64,000 bases of DNA from Pseudomonadota bacterium (GCA_021846965.1 JAJZWA010000005.1:28358-92357), one strand, 5' to 3'. Positions 49,689 to 60,293 are shown, counted from the first letter of the stretch. Numbers and translations are program-made. The notes: a model not told the origin generated them from the letters alone.

Positions 49689-50918
49689 ATGTTGAAGAAG
49701 ATTCCGGCCGCGCTCGCCCGGCCAGGAATGTTCATCCAGAAATTCGAAGGCCCGTGGCTTTCGCATCCCTTCTGGCGCAGCTCCTTTTTGCTGGAAGAGC
49801 CGGAGGATCTGCGCAAGATCGTGGATTCGGGCATTCCCGAACTGTGGATCGACACCGACAGGGGGATCGATGTGCCCGAGGCGCGCGAGCCCCTGCAGGC
49901 GCAGGCGCCACAGCAGCCCGCGCCGCCTCGACAGGTCGGCTCCGCGGCGGCCCCGGAGCCCGCGCCGGCGTCTGCGAGCCGGGTGGAGATGGCCGCGGAG
50001 CTCGGGCGCGCGCGCAAGCTATACGAAGACTCCAGGGCCAGGATGCGGGCATTGTTCTCCGAGGCCAGACTCGGACGTGCCATCGATCCCCAGATGGCCG
50101 GCAGCCTGGTCGAGGACATCGCGGCCTCGCTGCAGCGCAACCCCTGGGCCCTGATCAGCGTGGCGCGCCTCAAGACCAGCGACGAGTACACCTACATGCA
50201 CTCGGTGGCGGTATGCGCGCTGATGATCGCCCTGGGTCGTCACCTGGGGCTGGCGGACGAGCAGATTCGCGAGGCCGGCACGGCCGGACTGCTGCACGAC
50301 CTGGGCAAGGCGCGCATCCCGCCGGACATCCTGAACAAGCCCGGCAAGCTCAGCGAGCGCGAATTCACCATCATGAAGACCCACCCGCGCCACGGCTGGG
50401 ACATGCTGCGCCAGGTGCGCGGCATGGGCGAGGCCGCGCTGGACGTGTGCCTGCACCATCACGAGAAGATGGACGGCAGCGGCTACCCCGACGGCCTGGC
50501 CGGCGAGTCCATCTCCCTGGTGGCGCGCATGGGGGCGGTGTGTGACGTCTACGATGCGGTCACCTCCAACCGGCCCTACAAGAAGGGCTGGGACCCGGCG
50601 GAGTCGCTGCGCAACATGGCGCGCTGGACCGGCTCGCACCTGGACCCGAGAATCTTCGCCGCATTCGTGAAAAGCGTGGGCATCTATCCGGTGGGCAGCC
50701 TGGTGCGCCTGGAATCCGGGCTCATGGGCGTGGTGGTCGACCAGGCCGAATCCTCGCTGCTCACACCCCGGGTGCGCACGTTCTTCTCGGCGAAGACACG
50801 CGGCTACCTGCAACCGGCCCTGATCGACCTGGCCCGGCCCGGCTGCCAGGACCGCATCGCGGGCCCCGAGAACCCTGCGGATTGGGGCATCACGGACGCG
50901 GACAGCTATTGGCAGTAG
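49689..50918 (+). CDS. HD-GYP domain cyclic-di-GMP phosphodiesterase
   Basis: 409 residues; a GGAAGGA site precedes the ATG. The N-terminal 65 residues match the DUF3391 region that often precedes HD-GYP domains (ARPGMFIQKFEGPWLSHPFW), then a Pro/Ala linker, then the catalytic domain from about 150 with HSVAVCALM, HDLGKARIP (His203-Asp204), THPRHGWDML and HHEKMDGSGYP with GYP at 265-267. All metal ligands and the GYP motif are present, so cyclic-di-GMP cleavage is expected. There is no membrane segment or receiver domain. An EAL gene follows on the same strand. Confidence 0.93.
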   Translation: MLKKIPAALARPGMFIQKFEGPWLSHPFWRSSFLLEEPEDLRKIVDSGIPELWIDTDRGIDVPEAREPLQAQAPQQPAPPRQVGSAAAPEPAPASASRVEMAAELGRARKLYEDSRARMRALFSEARLGRAIDPQMAGSLVEDIAASLQRNPWALISVARLKTSDEYTYMHSVAVCALMIALGRHLGLADEQIREAGTAGLLHDLGKARIPPDILNKPGKLSEREFTIMKTHPRHGWDMLRQVRGMGEAALDVCLHHHEKMDGSGYPDGLAGESISLVARMGAVCDVYDAVTSNRPYKKGWDPAESLRNMARWTGSHLDPRIFAAFVKSVGIYPVGSLVRLESGLMGVVVDQAESSLLTPRVRTFFSAKTRGYLQPALIDLARPGCQDRIAGPENPADWGITDADSYWQ

Positions 50919-51036
50919 GTGAGAACATGAGGAAACATTGCGCGAATGGGCGACTCCTCGGCCGGGTCTGCCGTTGTTCATCGCCAAGGCGCTTGCGCTA
51001 CGCTTTGGCAAGGCCAGGATCCGGAGGGCATTGCAC

Positions 51037-51858
51037 ATGAGCGCTCACATGCAGGGAACATCCGGGGCTGGCACACCGGAACCAGGCCCGCCCCACTGCG
51101 GAGGCGACCCGGAGCACTGCGGCATCTGCGGCAACGGCCTACGCAACGAGCTGGACTTCAGTTTCGCCTACCAGCCCATCGTCGACCTTCCCGCGCGGCG
51201 CATCTTCGCCCACGAGGCGCTGGTGCGCGGCCCCGCCGGGCAGTCCGCGGCGAGCGTGCTCGAACGCATCCGCGAAGGCACGCGCTACAGCTTCGACCAG
51301 GCCTGCCGCGTCAAGGCCATCAACCTGGCTTGTGACTTCGGCCTGCTCGAGCGCGGGGGCGAGAAGCTGTCCATCAACTTCCTGCCCCACGCCGTGTACC
51401 GGCCCGAAGTGTGCATACAGACCACGCTGCAGGCCGCGCGCAGGCGCGGGCTGGACGTGTCGAGCATCGTGTTCGAGGTCACGGAGGGCGAGCGCATCGA
51501 GGACGGCCCCTGGTTCGCCGAGATCCTGCGCGAATATCGCCGGCAGGGCTTTCTCACCGCCATCGACGATTTCGGCGCCGGCTACGCCGGCCTGCGCCTG
51601 CTGGCGGATTTCCAGCCCGACCTGATCAAGCTGGACATGGACCTGGTGCGCAACGTGGACACCCAGCCCGCGCGCCAGGCCATCGCCCGTTCGGCCATAC
51701 GCCTGGCGCAGGAATTGCGCATCGCGCTGGTGGTCGAGGGCGTCGAGACACCGGGCGAGCGCGACTTCTTCCTGCACGAGGGCGTCGCGCTGTTCCAGGG
51801 CTATCTGTTCGCGAAGCCGGCGTTCCAGAACCTGGCGCGCCTGAGCGACTGCGTCTGA
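51037..51858 (+). CDS. EAL domain cyclic-di-GMP phosphodiesterase with N-terminal Cys cluster
   Basis: 273 residues from ATG 51037. The catalytic domain begins near residue 40 (FSFAYQPIVDL) and keeps the key residues: EAL variant E60-A-L-V-R, SINFLP (Asn), EVTEGE (Glu), DDFGAGYAG, KLDMDL (Lys), VVEGVET and FQGYLFAKP (Gln). Activity against cyclic-di-GMP is therefore expected. The N-terminus carries a small Cys group (Cys21, Cys28, Cys31 in CGGDPEHCGICG), which may bind metal or respond to redox. It stands 118 bp after the HD-GYP gene; together they could lower cyclic-di-GMP in response to distinct cues. Confidence 0.9.
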   Translation: MSAHMQGTSGAGTPEPGPPHCGGDPEHCGICGNGLRNELDFSFAYQPIVDLPARRIFAHEALVRGPAGQSAASVLERIREGTRYSFDQACRVKAINLACDFGLLERGGEKLSINFLPHAVYRPEVCIQTTLQAARRRGLDVSSIVFEVTEGERIEDGPWFAEILREYRRQGFLTAIDDFGAGYAGLRLLADFQPDLIKLDMDLVRNVDTQPARQAIARSAIRLAQELRIALVVEGVETPGERDFFLHEGVALFQGYLFAKPAFQNLARLSDCV

Positions 51859-51870
51859 GCCGGCACGGCC

Positions 51871-53319
51871 TCAGGGCAGTCCGCGACCGACCATGGTCTC
51901 GGGGCGGACCGCGGCATCGAAGCTGCGGGCGTCGATCAGGCCCGAGCGCAGCGCCGCCTCGCGCAGGCTCAGGCCCTGCTCCTGCGCCAGGTGCGCGATG
52001 GACGCGGCCCGGTCGTAGCCGATGATCGGCGCCAGCGCCGTCACCAGCATCAGCGACTGCCCGACGAAGGCCTCGATGCGCGCGCGGTCGATCTGGGTAT
52101 CTCGAACCGAATATTCGTGGAATTTCTCGCTTGCATCCCCCAGAATGCGCAAGGCTTGAAGCACGTTATCGATGATGATTGGGCGCATCGCGTTGAGCTC
52201 GAAATTTCCCTGCGAGCCCGCGAAGGCCACGGCATTGTCCAGCCCGATGACCTGTATGCACACCATCACCATCACCTCGCACTGGCTCGGGTTGACCTTG
52301 CCGGGCATGATGGACGAGCCCGGTTCCTGGGCCGGCAGGATCAGTTCACCCAGCCCGCAACGCGGCCCCGAGGCCAGCCAGCGCATGTCGTTGGCGATTT
52401 TCATCAGCGCGACGGCCAGCCCGCGCAAGGCCCCCATGACCCGCACCATGGCGTCCAGCGAGCCCTGCGCGGCGAACTTGTTCGGTGCGGTGACCAAGGG
52501 CATGCCGGTCAGCTCGGCCAGTTTCGCGGCCATGTCGCGGCCGAAGTGGGCGGGGGCATTCAGGCCCGTGCCGACCGCGGTGCCCCCGGCGGCGAGCTCG
52601 TACAGACCCGGCCTGGCCGATTCGAGGCCCCGCAGCGCCTCGCGGATCTGGTGGGCGTAGCCGGACCACTCCTGGCCGACGGTCAGGGGCGTGGCGTCCT
52701 GCAGGTGGGTGCGTCCGATCTTGACCACGTCCATCCACTGCGCGGCCTTGTGCTCGATGCAGTGGGCCAGCGCTTCCACCCGGGGCAGCAGCTCCTGGTC
52801 GATGGCCAGCAGCGTGGCCAGATGCATGGCGGTGGGGAAAGTGTCGTTGGACGACTGCCCCAGGTTCACATGGTCGTTCGGATGCACCGGATCGTGCGAT
52901 CCGATGACAGCTCCGAGGATCTGCGAGGCCCGGTTGGCCAGCACCTCGTTGACGTTCATGTTCGTCTGGGTTCCCGAGCCGCTTTGCCAGACCGGGAGCA
53001 CGAATTCCTCGTCGAGCAGGCCGGCGATGGCCTCGTCGGCGGCCTGGACGATGGCCGCGGCCCGCCTGGCGTCCAGGCGCCCCGCGGCCTGGTGGACCAG
53101 GGCCGCCGCCTTTTTCACGTAGCCGTAGGCCTGATACACGCGCAGGGGCATGCGCTGCTCGCCGATGCGGAAATGCTCCAGGCTGCGCTGGGTCTGCGCA
53201 CCCCAGTAACGCATGGCCGGCACCTCGACACTGCCCAGGGAATCGGACTCGCTGCGCACGCCGCTGGCGTCGATGCCGATGGGCGGAACGACCGGCCCCG
53301 TTGGCTTGCCTTCTCGCAT
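51871..53319 (-). CDS. fumC: Fumarate hydratase class II FumC
   Basis: 482 residues. This is the oxygen-stable, iron-free fumarase that interconverts fumarate and malate in the TCA cycle. Visible marks are SDSLGSVEVPAMRYWGAQTQRS at the start, QSGSGTQTNMNVNEV, GRTHLQDATPLTVGQE and the catalytic loop GSSIMPGKVNPSQCE. The N-terminal 25 residues are an unconserved extension. It converges on the EAL gene (12 bp apart) and lies just downstream of tRNA-Arg on the same strand. Confidence 0.96.
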   Translation of the reverse strand: MREGKPTGPVVPPIGIDASGVRSESDSLGSVEVPAMRYWGAQTQRSLEHFRIGEQRMPLRVYQAYGYVKKAAALVHQAAGRLDARRAAAIVQAADEAIAGLLDEEFVLPVWQSGSGTQTNMNVNEVLANRASQILGAVIGSHDPVHPNDHVNLGQSSNDTFPTAMHLATLLAIDQELLPRVEALAHCIEHKAAQWMDVVKIGRTHLQDATPLTVGQEWSGYAHQIREALRGLESARPGLYELAAGGTAVGTGLNAPAHFGRDMAAKLAELTGMPLVTAPNKFAAQGSLDAMVRVMGALRGLAVALMKIANDMRWLASGPRCGLGELILPAQEPGSSIMPGKVNPSQCEVMVMVCIQVIGLDNAVAFAGSQGNFELNAMRPIIIDNVLQALRILGDASEKFHEYSVRDTQIDRARIEAFVGQSLMLVTALAPIIGYDRAASIAHLAQEQGLSLREAALRSGLIDARSFDAAVRPETMVGRGLP

Positions 53320-53370
53320 GCTTCGCTCCCGGATGCCTCGGCCAGGGCCTGCAGCAGCAGGCAGGGAACA

Positions 53371-53446
53371 TGGCGCGCCCGGCGGGGATCGAACCCACGA
53401 CCCTCGGCTTCGGAGGCCGATACTCTATCCACTGAGCTACGGGCGC
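53371..53446 (-). tRNA. tRNA-Arg (anticodon CCG)
   Basis: Read on the minus strand it folds as a complete cloverleaf: acceptor GCGCCCG/CGGGCGC, D arm GCTC-AGTGGATA-GAGT, anticodon stem TCGGC/GCCGA with loop CTCCGAA giving anticodon CCG, a short variable loop, T arm GTGGG-TTCGATC-CCCGC, and an encoded 3' CCA after discriminator G. It decodes CGG. A possible -10 element (TACACT, minus strand 53486..53481) lies about 35 bp upstream. No tRNA-linked integrase or att duplication is seen. Confidence 0.97.
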
Positions 53447-53579
53447 ATGGCGCCGGAGCGCTGCTCCGGGCCAAACCGACAGTGTAACGCCTGCCACGAG
53501 GCGGCAACACGCCGGGGGCCTGCACACGCCTCGAGCGACGCGCTTCGCCGCGCGCCCGCGCGGATGCCACGATGCGGCC

Positions 53580-53618
53580 CGGCATGTGCTGACGATCGTC
53601 AACTCCGCGCACATGCCG
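53580..53618. promoter_or_regulatory. Nested palindromes upstream of the cytochrome c gene
   Basis: CGGCATGTGC (53580-53589) and GCACATGCCG (53609-53618) are perfect 10-bp inverse arms. Between them lies a second perfect palindrome, TGACGATCGTCA (53590-53601). The element is in the 290-bp gap between tRNA-Arg and the cytochrome gene (start 53737), where I see no other gene. It could be a double operator or a strong RNA hairpin. Confidence 0.55.
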
Positions 53619-53736
53619 CGGCGCATCAGGACGCCGCGCCTGCCCAGGGCCGCGCGGGCGTCCTATCATGCAGCTCGCAACTGCGGCGCGACCCTCGCGG
53701 GGGGGCCGGGCCATTCATGACCACTTTGCACCGACC

Positions 53737-54336
53737 ATGAGCGCACACGACTCCAAACACTCCAAGGGCCATGCCGCGCCCGCCGACGCTTCGAACGGGG
53801 CCCTGCCCTTCGCCCCCACGCTGCGCAAGCTGATCGTGATCCTGCTGGTGGGCTTCGCGGTGCCCGTGATCATCCTGGTGCTGATCGCCCACTTCATCGC
53901 CGACGAGACCGCGCCGCCCGCCTCCTCCGAGGCGGTGGGCACGCAGGTCTCCGCGGCCTCCGCCGCCTCCGCCGCCTCCACCGAGCAGCGCATCGCGCCC
54001 GTGGCGCAGGCCAGCGCGGCCGCCCCGGCGGCGGCCAGCGCCCCGGCCGCGGCTGCCGCCCCCGCGGCCGGCGGAACCACCGTGGCCGATGCGGGCAAGA
54101 AGGTCTACGAGAGCACCTGCATCGCCTGCCACGGCGCCGGCGTTGCCGGAGCACCCAAGTTCGGCGACAAGTCCGCCTGGGCCCCGATCATCGCCCAGGG
54201 CATGCCCACGCTGTACGAGCGTGCCCTGCACGGCTACACGGGCAAGCGCGGCATGATGCCGCCCAAGGGCGGCAGCTCGGCCAGCGACGCCGACGTGAAG
54301 GCCGCGGTCGACTACATGGTCGCCGCCGCCAAGTAA
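53737..54336 (+). CDS. Membrane-anchored cytochrome c5 family protein
   Basis: 199 residues from ATG 53737. Layout: a short cytoplasmic start, one membrane helix (about 31-54, KLIVILLVGFAVPVIILVLI), an Ala/Ser/Pro-rich periplasmic linker (about 60-115) and a C-terminal haem domain with CIACH (128-132) and distal Met in GMMPPKGG (173-174). Such tethered cytochromes c5 shuttle electrons from the bc1 complex to terminal oxidases. It stands alone, with the convergent conserved hypothetical gene next, and its upstream region carries nested palindromes. Confidence 0.92.
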   Translation: MSAHDSKHSKGHAAPADASNGALPFAPTLRKLIVILLVGFAVPVIILVLIAHFIADETAPPASSEAVGTQVSAASAASAASTEQRIAPVAQASAAAPAAASAPAAAAAPAAGGTTVADAGKKVYESTCIACHGAGVAGAPKFGDKSAWAPIIAQGMPTLYERALHGYTGKRGMMPPKGGSSASDADVKAAVDYMVAAAK

Positions 54337-54373
54337 GAGCAGGCGGCCGCGCCGGTCCCGCCGGCGCGCGAGC

Positions 54374-54958
54374 TCAGCCCTGGCGCGCCGAGGCCGAGGG
54401 GCTGGCGCAAAAGCCCAGCCGCGCCTCGATGTCCGCCGCGGCCAGCGGCTGCAGCGCCAGCGCGGCGCTTCCGGGCAGGCGCAGGCTCGACAGCGAGTCG
54501 TCGAGCCACGGCTCCAGCAGCACCATGTCCAGGCTGTGCAGCAGCCCCGGGCCGGCCTGGGTGCCCAGCCACAGCCGCCCCCGCTCGTCCAGCCAGGCCT
54601 CGTGCACCTCGCAGTGCGCGCCGGTATGGCTGCTCCAGCGCGCGCCCCGCGCGTCGACCTGCAGGCGCAGGATCAGCGGCGCGACCTCGAGTTCCACGTA
54701 GACCTGCTGCGGCCCGTTCTGGAATACCCAGCGACCCTGGGGATCGGGCTGGTAATTGCGTCCGATGAAGGCGCACAGGCCCTCGTGCTGCAGGCGGCCG
54801 GCACCCTGCTTGTCCAGAGCGCCGTCCTCGCGCCTTGGCCAGGGCAGCGCCTGCGCGTCGCGAATCCACCACTGGCCGCGAGCATCCAGCCCCAGCCAGC
54901 CCGCGCAGGCCGGAACCCGGGGCCAGCGGCGCATGGCCTGGAGCACTTGCTCATCCAT
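54374..54958 (-). CDS. Conserved hypothetical protein (DUF2946-like)
   Basis: 194 residues from ATG 54958. The start MDEQVLQAMRRWPRVPACAGWLGLD is characteristic of a family of soluble proteins found widely in Burkholderiales that I recall as DUF2946/DUF2944; the domain number is from memory and should be checked. Trp- and Gly-rich short strands (RWVFQNGPQQVYVELEVAPL, DERGRLWLGTQAGPGLLHSLDM) suggest a beta-rich fold. No catalytic motif or signal peptide is seen. It follows a SnoaL-like gene by 22 bp on the same strand and likely shares its message. Confidence 0.75.
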   Translation of the reverse strand: MDEQVLQAMRRWPRVPACAGWLGLDARGQWWIRDAQALPWPRREDGALDKQGAGRLQHEGLCAFIGRNYQPDPQGRWVFQNGPQQVYVELEVAPLILRLQVDARGARWSSHTGAHCEVHEAWLDERGRLWLGTQAGPGLLHSLDMVLLEPWLDDSLSSLRLPGSAALALQPLAAADIEARLGFCASPSASARQG

Positions 54959-54980
54959 GATGCGAGGGCCGATGCGCGCC

Positions 54981-55430
54981 TCAATGCAGGCGCTCGGACT
55001 GGGCCAGCAGTTCGCCGGCCTCCTCGATGGTGCCAGGGCTGGCGTGGTGCAGCACCAGGCGCCAGCCCTGGGGCGTGCGCAGATACACGTTGGTGGCCAG
55101 CACGCAGGCGAAGGCCGCCGAGGCCCCGGGGGGCAGGCTGACGCGCTCGACCACGTTGTGCACGGCGCAGCCCATGGTGACGGTGCGCAGCACGCACTCG
55201 GGCGCGACCGGCAGCGCGCCGCCCCCCAGCAACTGCTCGAAACTCGCACGGATCGCCGCGGCACCGACCAGGCGTGCCCCGCCGGGATGTATGCACACCG
55301 GCTCGTCGTCGTCGCTCCACACCCGCATCACGGCCTCGGCATCGCCGGCCTGCAGGGCCTCGTAGAAGGCGGCTTCGGCGGCTTCGGCGGAACTCAGCGG
55401 CCCGCTGGCCACAGGGGGGTTGCGAGGCAT
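54981..55430 (-). CDS. SnoaL-like / NTF2-fold protein
   Basis: 149 residues from ATG 55430 (55451 is an alternative). The sequence AEAAFYEALQAGDAEAVMRVWSDDDEPVCIHPGGARLVGAAAIRASFEQLL is typical of YybH/SnoaL-like proteins with a cone-shaped NTF2 fold, and GWRLVLHHASP is the usual final strand. These small proteins may bind or isomerise hydrophobic ligands, but most have no assigned reaction. It lies between purU (34 bp) and the conserved hypothetical gene, all on the minus strand. Confidence 0.82.
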   Translation of the reverse strand: MPRNPPVASGPLSSAEAAEAAFYEALQAGDAEAVMRVWSDDDEPVCIHPGGARLVGAAAIRASFEQLLGGGALPVAPECVLRTVTMGCAVHNVVERVSLPPGASAAFACVLATNVYLRTPQGWRLVLHHASPGTIEEAGELLAQSERLH

Positions 55431-55464
55431 GGGCGACTCCAGGCGCGGCATCGGCCGCGGGGCT

Positions 55465-56340
55465 TCACTTGAACACGACGGTCTTGTGGCCGTTGCGCAG
55501 GATGCGGTGCTCCACATGCCAGCGCACCGCGCGCGCCAGCACCTGGTTCTCCACGTCCTGTCCCACCGAGGTCAGCTCCTCGGCATCCAGGCCGTGGTCC
55601 ACGCGCTGCACGTCCTGCTCGATGATAGGGCCCTCGTCCAGCTCGGGCGTCACGTAGTGCGCGGTGGCCCCGATCAGCTTCACGCCGCGCTCATGCGCCT
55701 GTCGGTACGGACGCGCGCCCTTGAAGCTGGGCAGGAAGGAATGGTGGATGTTGATGGCCCGTCCGTCCAGCGCGGCGCAGAACTCGGCGCTCAGGATCTG
55801 CATGTAGCGCGCCAGCACCAGCAGTTCCACCCCCTGTTCACGCATCAGCGCCTCGATGCGCAATTCCTGCGCGCGCTTGGTCGGCGCGTCGGCCCCGGCG
55901 GCCAGCGGCTCGTGGTGAAAGGGCACTTCGTAGTGCGCCGCCAGCGACGCGCAGTCGCGGTGGTTGGACACCACGCCCACCACGTCCATGGGAATCTGCC
56001 CGGCACGCCAGCGGAACAGCAGGTCGTTGAGACAATGGGCCTGGCGGCTCACCGCGATGAGCACGCGCTGGCGCCGCGCCACGGAGTGGATCTGCGCCTG
56101 CATGCCGAAGCGCTGGCGCAGGTCGGTGAACAGGAGCTCGACCTTCTCGGCGCCGTCCAGATGCGCCGGCGCCGCGAAGTGCACGCGCATGAAGAACAGG
56201 CCCGTGGCGGGGTCGCCGAACTGCTGCGAATCCAGGATGTTGCATCCGGCCTGGTACAGCACGCCGGAAACCGAATAGACGATGCCCTTGGCATCGGCGC
56301 AGGACAGGGTGAGGATGAAATCGTTGGCGGCGGGAGTCAT
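55465..56340 (-). CDS. purU: Formyltetrahydrofolate deformylase PurU
   Basis: 291 residues. An N-terminal ACT-like regulatory domain (FILTLSCADAKGIVYSVSGVLYQAG) is followed by the formyltransferase-fold hydrolase. Catalytic residues are visible in VVSNH, INIHHSFLPSFKGARPY and ATAHYVTPELDEGPIIEQD. PurU splits 10-formyl-tetrahydrofolate to formate and tetrahydrofolate, balancing one-carbon pools and supplying formate to purine synthesis when PurT is used. It is first of a short minus-strand group with the SnoaL-like and conserved hypothetical genes. Confidence 0.96.
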   Translation of the reverse strand: MTPAANDFILTLSCADAKGIVYSVSGVLYQAGCNILDSQQFGDPATGLFFMRVHFAAPAHLDGAEKVELLFTDLRQRFGMQAQIHSVARRQRVLIAVSRQAHCLNDLLFRWRAGQIPMDVVGVVSNHRDCASLAAHYEVPFHHEPLAAGADAPTKRAQELRIEALMREQGVELLVLARYMQILSAEFCAALDGRAINIHHSFLPSFKGARPYRQAHERGVKLIGATAHYVTPELDEGPIIEQDVQRVDHGLDAEELTSVGQDVENQVLARAVRWHVEHRILRNGHKTVVFK

Positions 56341-56407
56341 GGCATGCGGCGGCGCGCGCCGACCATCGGCGCGGCCGCCGGAATTCTAGGGAATTCCCGG
56401 GTGTCGT

Positions 56408-57454
56408 TCAGGAATCGCCGAGCCGGGCCACCACGGCGGCGGCGAAGGTCCGGGTGTCGGCCTTGCCCCCGAGGTCGCCAGTGCGCACGCCGTCGACGTT
56501 GAGGCTGCGCTCGATGGCGCGACGCAGGCGCTCGCCCTTGTCCTTCAGGCCCACGTGATCGAGCATCATGCCGGCGGCCAGCATCAGCGCCACCGGATTG
56601 GCGATGCCCTTGCCGGCGATGTCCGGCGCCGAGCCGTGCACGGCCTCGAAAATGGCTGCGTCCTGGCCGATGTTGGCGCCGGGCGCCATGCCCAGGCCGC
56701 CGACCAGCCCGGCGCACAGGTCGGAGAGGATGTCCCCGAACAGGTTGGTGGTGACCAGGCAGTCGAACTGCCAGGGATTGATCACCAGCTTCATGCAGCA
56801 CGCGTCGACGATCACGTCGTCCAGCGCGATGCGGTCGGCGTATTTCTGCTGGTGCAACTGGTAGGCCGTTTCCAGGAAGATGCCGGTCAGCGCCTTCATG
56901 ATGTTGGCCTTGTGCACCACGGTCATCTTCCTGCGCCCCAGCGCGATGGCGGTGCTGAAGGCGTAGTCGAGGATATGGCGGGCGCCCTGGCGGGTGTTCA
57001 CGCCGGTGGACATGGCCACCGCGTGGGGGTCGTCGTCGATGGGGATGTAGTGCTCGTAGCCCATGTACAGGCCCTCGACGTTCTCCCGGAACACCAGCAG
57101 GTCGATGTTGTCGAAACGCCCGCCGGGAATCAGCGTCTTGGCCGGACGCATGTTGGCGTACAGATGGAAGGCCTCGCGCAGGCGCACGTTGGAGGAGCGG
57201 TAGCCCCCGCCCGAGGGGGTCTCCAGCGGCCCCTTGAGGGCCAGACGGGTGCGGCGGATGCTGTCCAGCGTGGCCTGCGGCAACGGGTCGCCCGCGGCCT
57301 TCACGCCTCCCAGGCCGGCGATCTGGGGGTCCCAGTCGAAGGGAGCCTCGAGCGCCTCCAGCACGCGCAGCGTGGCCTCCATGATCTCCGGCCCGATGCC
57401 ATCGCCGGCGATCAGGGTTGCGGGAATGCGGCTTGCGGGGGTGCTGTGGGCCAT
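56408..57454 (-). CDS. NAD-type isocitrate dehydrogenase (beta-decarboxylating dehydrogenase family)
   Basis: 348 residues from ATG 57454, preceded by AGGAGA. The family start ATLIAGDGIGPEIM and the metal site block TTNLFGDILSDLCAGLVGG are clear. The substrate loop SSNVRLR (87-93) fits the SxNxxxR pattern of isocitrate dehydrogenases; isopropylmalate dehydrogenases lack it. HGSAPDIAGKGIANP is the cofactor region of the short, NAD-dependent type related to mitochondrial IDH3, about 350 residues. It oxidises isocitrate to 2-oxoglutarate. Many such organisms also carry a long NADP enzyme elsewhere. Confidence 0.88.
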   Translation of the reverse strand: MAHSTPASRIPATLIAGDGIGPEIMEATLRVLEALEAPFDWDPQIAGLGGVKAAGDPLPQATLDSIRRTRLALKGPLETPSGGGYRSSNVRLREAFHLYANMRPAKTLIPGGRFDNIDLLVFRENVEGLYMGYEHYIPIDDDPHAVAMSTGVNTRQGARHILDYAFSTAIALGRRKMTVVHKANIMKALTGIFLETAYQLHQQKYADRIALDDVIVDACCMKLVINPWQFDCLVTTNLFGDILSDLCAGLVGGLGMAPGANIGQDAAIFEAVHGSAPDIAGKGIANPVALMLAAGMMLDHVGLKDKGERLRRAIERSLNVDGVRTGDLGGKADTRTFAAAVVARLGDS

Positions 57455-57575
57455 GCCGGGTCTCCTGGGGGGTGCGCCATCGAAACTGCGCGGCCGCTGG
57501 CATCCTGGCCGCGACTCAAGCATATACGCGGCAACGTTGCAGGAAGCTGACGACCGGCGCGCGCGCCGCGGCGTC

Positions 57576-58379
57576 TCAGGCCTCGGCCTGCGGCGGATCG
57601 AGGAAACCTCCGGCGCGCCAGGTCAGCACCAGGGTGTCGCGGCAACCGCCGCAGCCCTCGCGTTCGGGCAGGATGGGCGTGGTCTCGTGGATCACCCGCG
57701 TGTCGTCCATGAGCAGCGCGCTCCACGCCTGGTCCAGCGTGAAGCGCACGCCGCGCGCGCCCTGCAGTTCGAACACGCGGCTCTCACCGCCGCGGATGCC
57801 GCGGCGCTGCGCCAGCAGCACGGCCACGAAATCCACTCCGTCGCGGTGCGCGCCCTCCGGCGTGGGCCTGCCGATGCCGTCGGCGGTGTCGATGCGGAAC
57901 TGGTGCGCCTCGACGAACCAGCGCGGTTGAGGCCGCAGCTGCCCGAACACGTCTCCCAGCGAAGCGAGCAACGTGTTCCAGCAAGGCATCGCGCACAGGC
58001 GTGCATCCAGCGGCTCCAGCCAGCGCACCAGCCCGCCGTGCAGCGCGTTGTAGGTCAGCGGCTGGTAGTGCGCCCGGTGGGCGACCTGGCGCAGCACCGG
58101 GGCGGCGCCCCCCGGGTCGTGCACGAAACTTCCGTGGCGGCGCCGACGATAGCGCCCGCCGTCCTTCAGGTAGGGGTCGGCCGGAAGCTCATCCCACAAC
58201 GGCAGGGCCGCCGCGCACTCGGCCAGGGAAAAGCCGCAGAGCTCGGCCAGCTGGGTGGGCTGCAACAGCGCGAAGCCCTGCTCGCGCAGGCGCAGCAGCA
58301 GCGCATCGCGCAGGTCGCGCCCGGGAACGCCCGCGCGCGAGGCCGTGGCGAGGCCCGGGCCGAGGTCGAAATCGAGCAT
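57576..58379 (-). CDS. 2-oxoglutarate/Fe(II) oxygenase family protein
   Basis: 267 residues from ATG 58379. The iron triad is visible as His178 and Asp180 in GAHRDGVDF and His231 in RVIHETTPI, and the C-terminal LVLTWRAGGFLDPP carries a basic residue for 2-oxoglutarate. It resembles the 2OG-Fe_Oxy_2 family, which includes free amino-acid hydroxylases such as L-isoleucine dioxygenase, but most members have no proven substrate. It starts 16 bp after glnS and is probably co-transcribed. A link to the adjacent isocitrate dehydrogenase, which makes 2-oxoglutarate, is speculative. Confidence 0.8.
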   Translation of the reverse strand: MLDFDLGPGLATASRAGVPGRDLRDALLLRLREQGFALLQPTQLAELCGFSLAECAAALPLWDELPADPYLKDGGRYRRRRHGSFVHDPGGAAPVLRQVAHRAHYQPLTYNALHGGLVRWLEPLDARLCAMPCWNTLLASLGDVFGQLRPQPRWFVEAHQFRIDTADGIGRPTPEGAHRDGVDFVAVLLAQRRGIRGGESRVFELQGARGVRFTLDQAWSALLMDDTRVIHETTPILPEREGCGGCRDTLVLTWRAGGFLDPPQAEA

Positions 58380-58395
58380 GGGGGGCCCTTCGGGT

Positions 58396-60174
<1,779 letters not shown>

Positions 60175-60293
60175 GGATCGGACCGTGGCGGCTGCGCGCC
60201 CTCGGAGGGGCGGTCATCGGGCAAAACCCTATTGTCCGCCAAGGGCGCCCCCCCACGCCAGCACCGGCTTGCCGCACGCGGCGAGGGGACTCG

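Noticed and set aside
53371..53446. tRNA as attachment site of an integrated element
   Set aside because: No integrase gene and no duplicate of the tRNA 3' end were found; flanking genes are housekeeping.
56408..57454. 3-isopropylmalate or tartrate dehydrogenase
   Set aside because: The substrate loop SSNVRLR fits the isocitrate pattern, and no leu genes are nearby.
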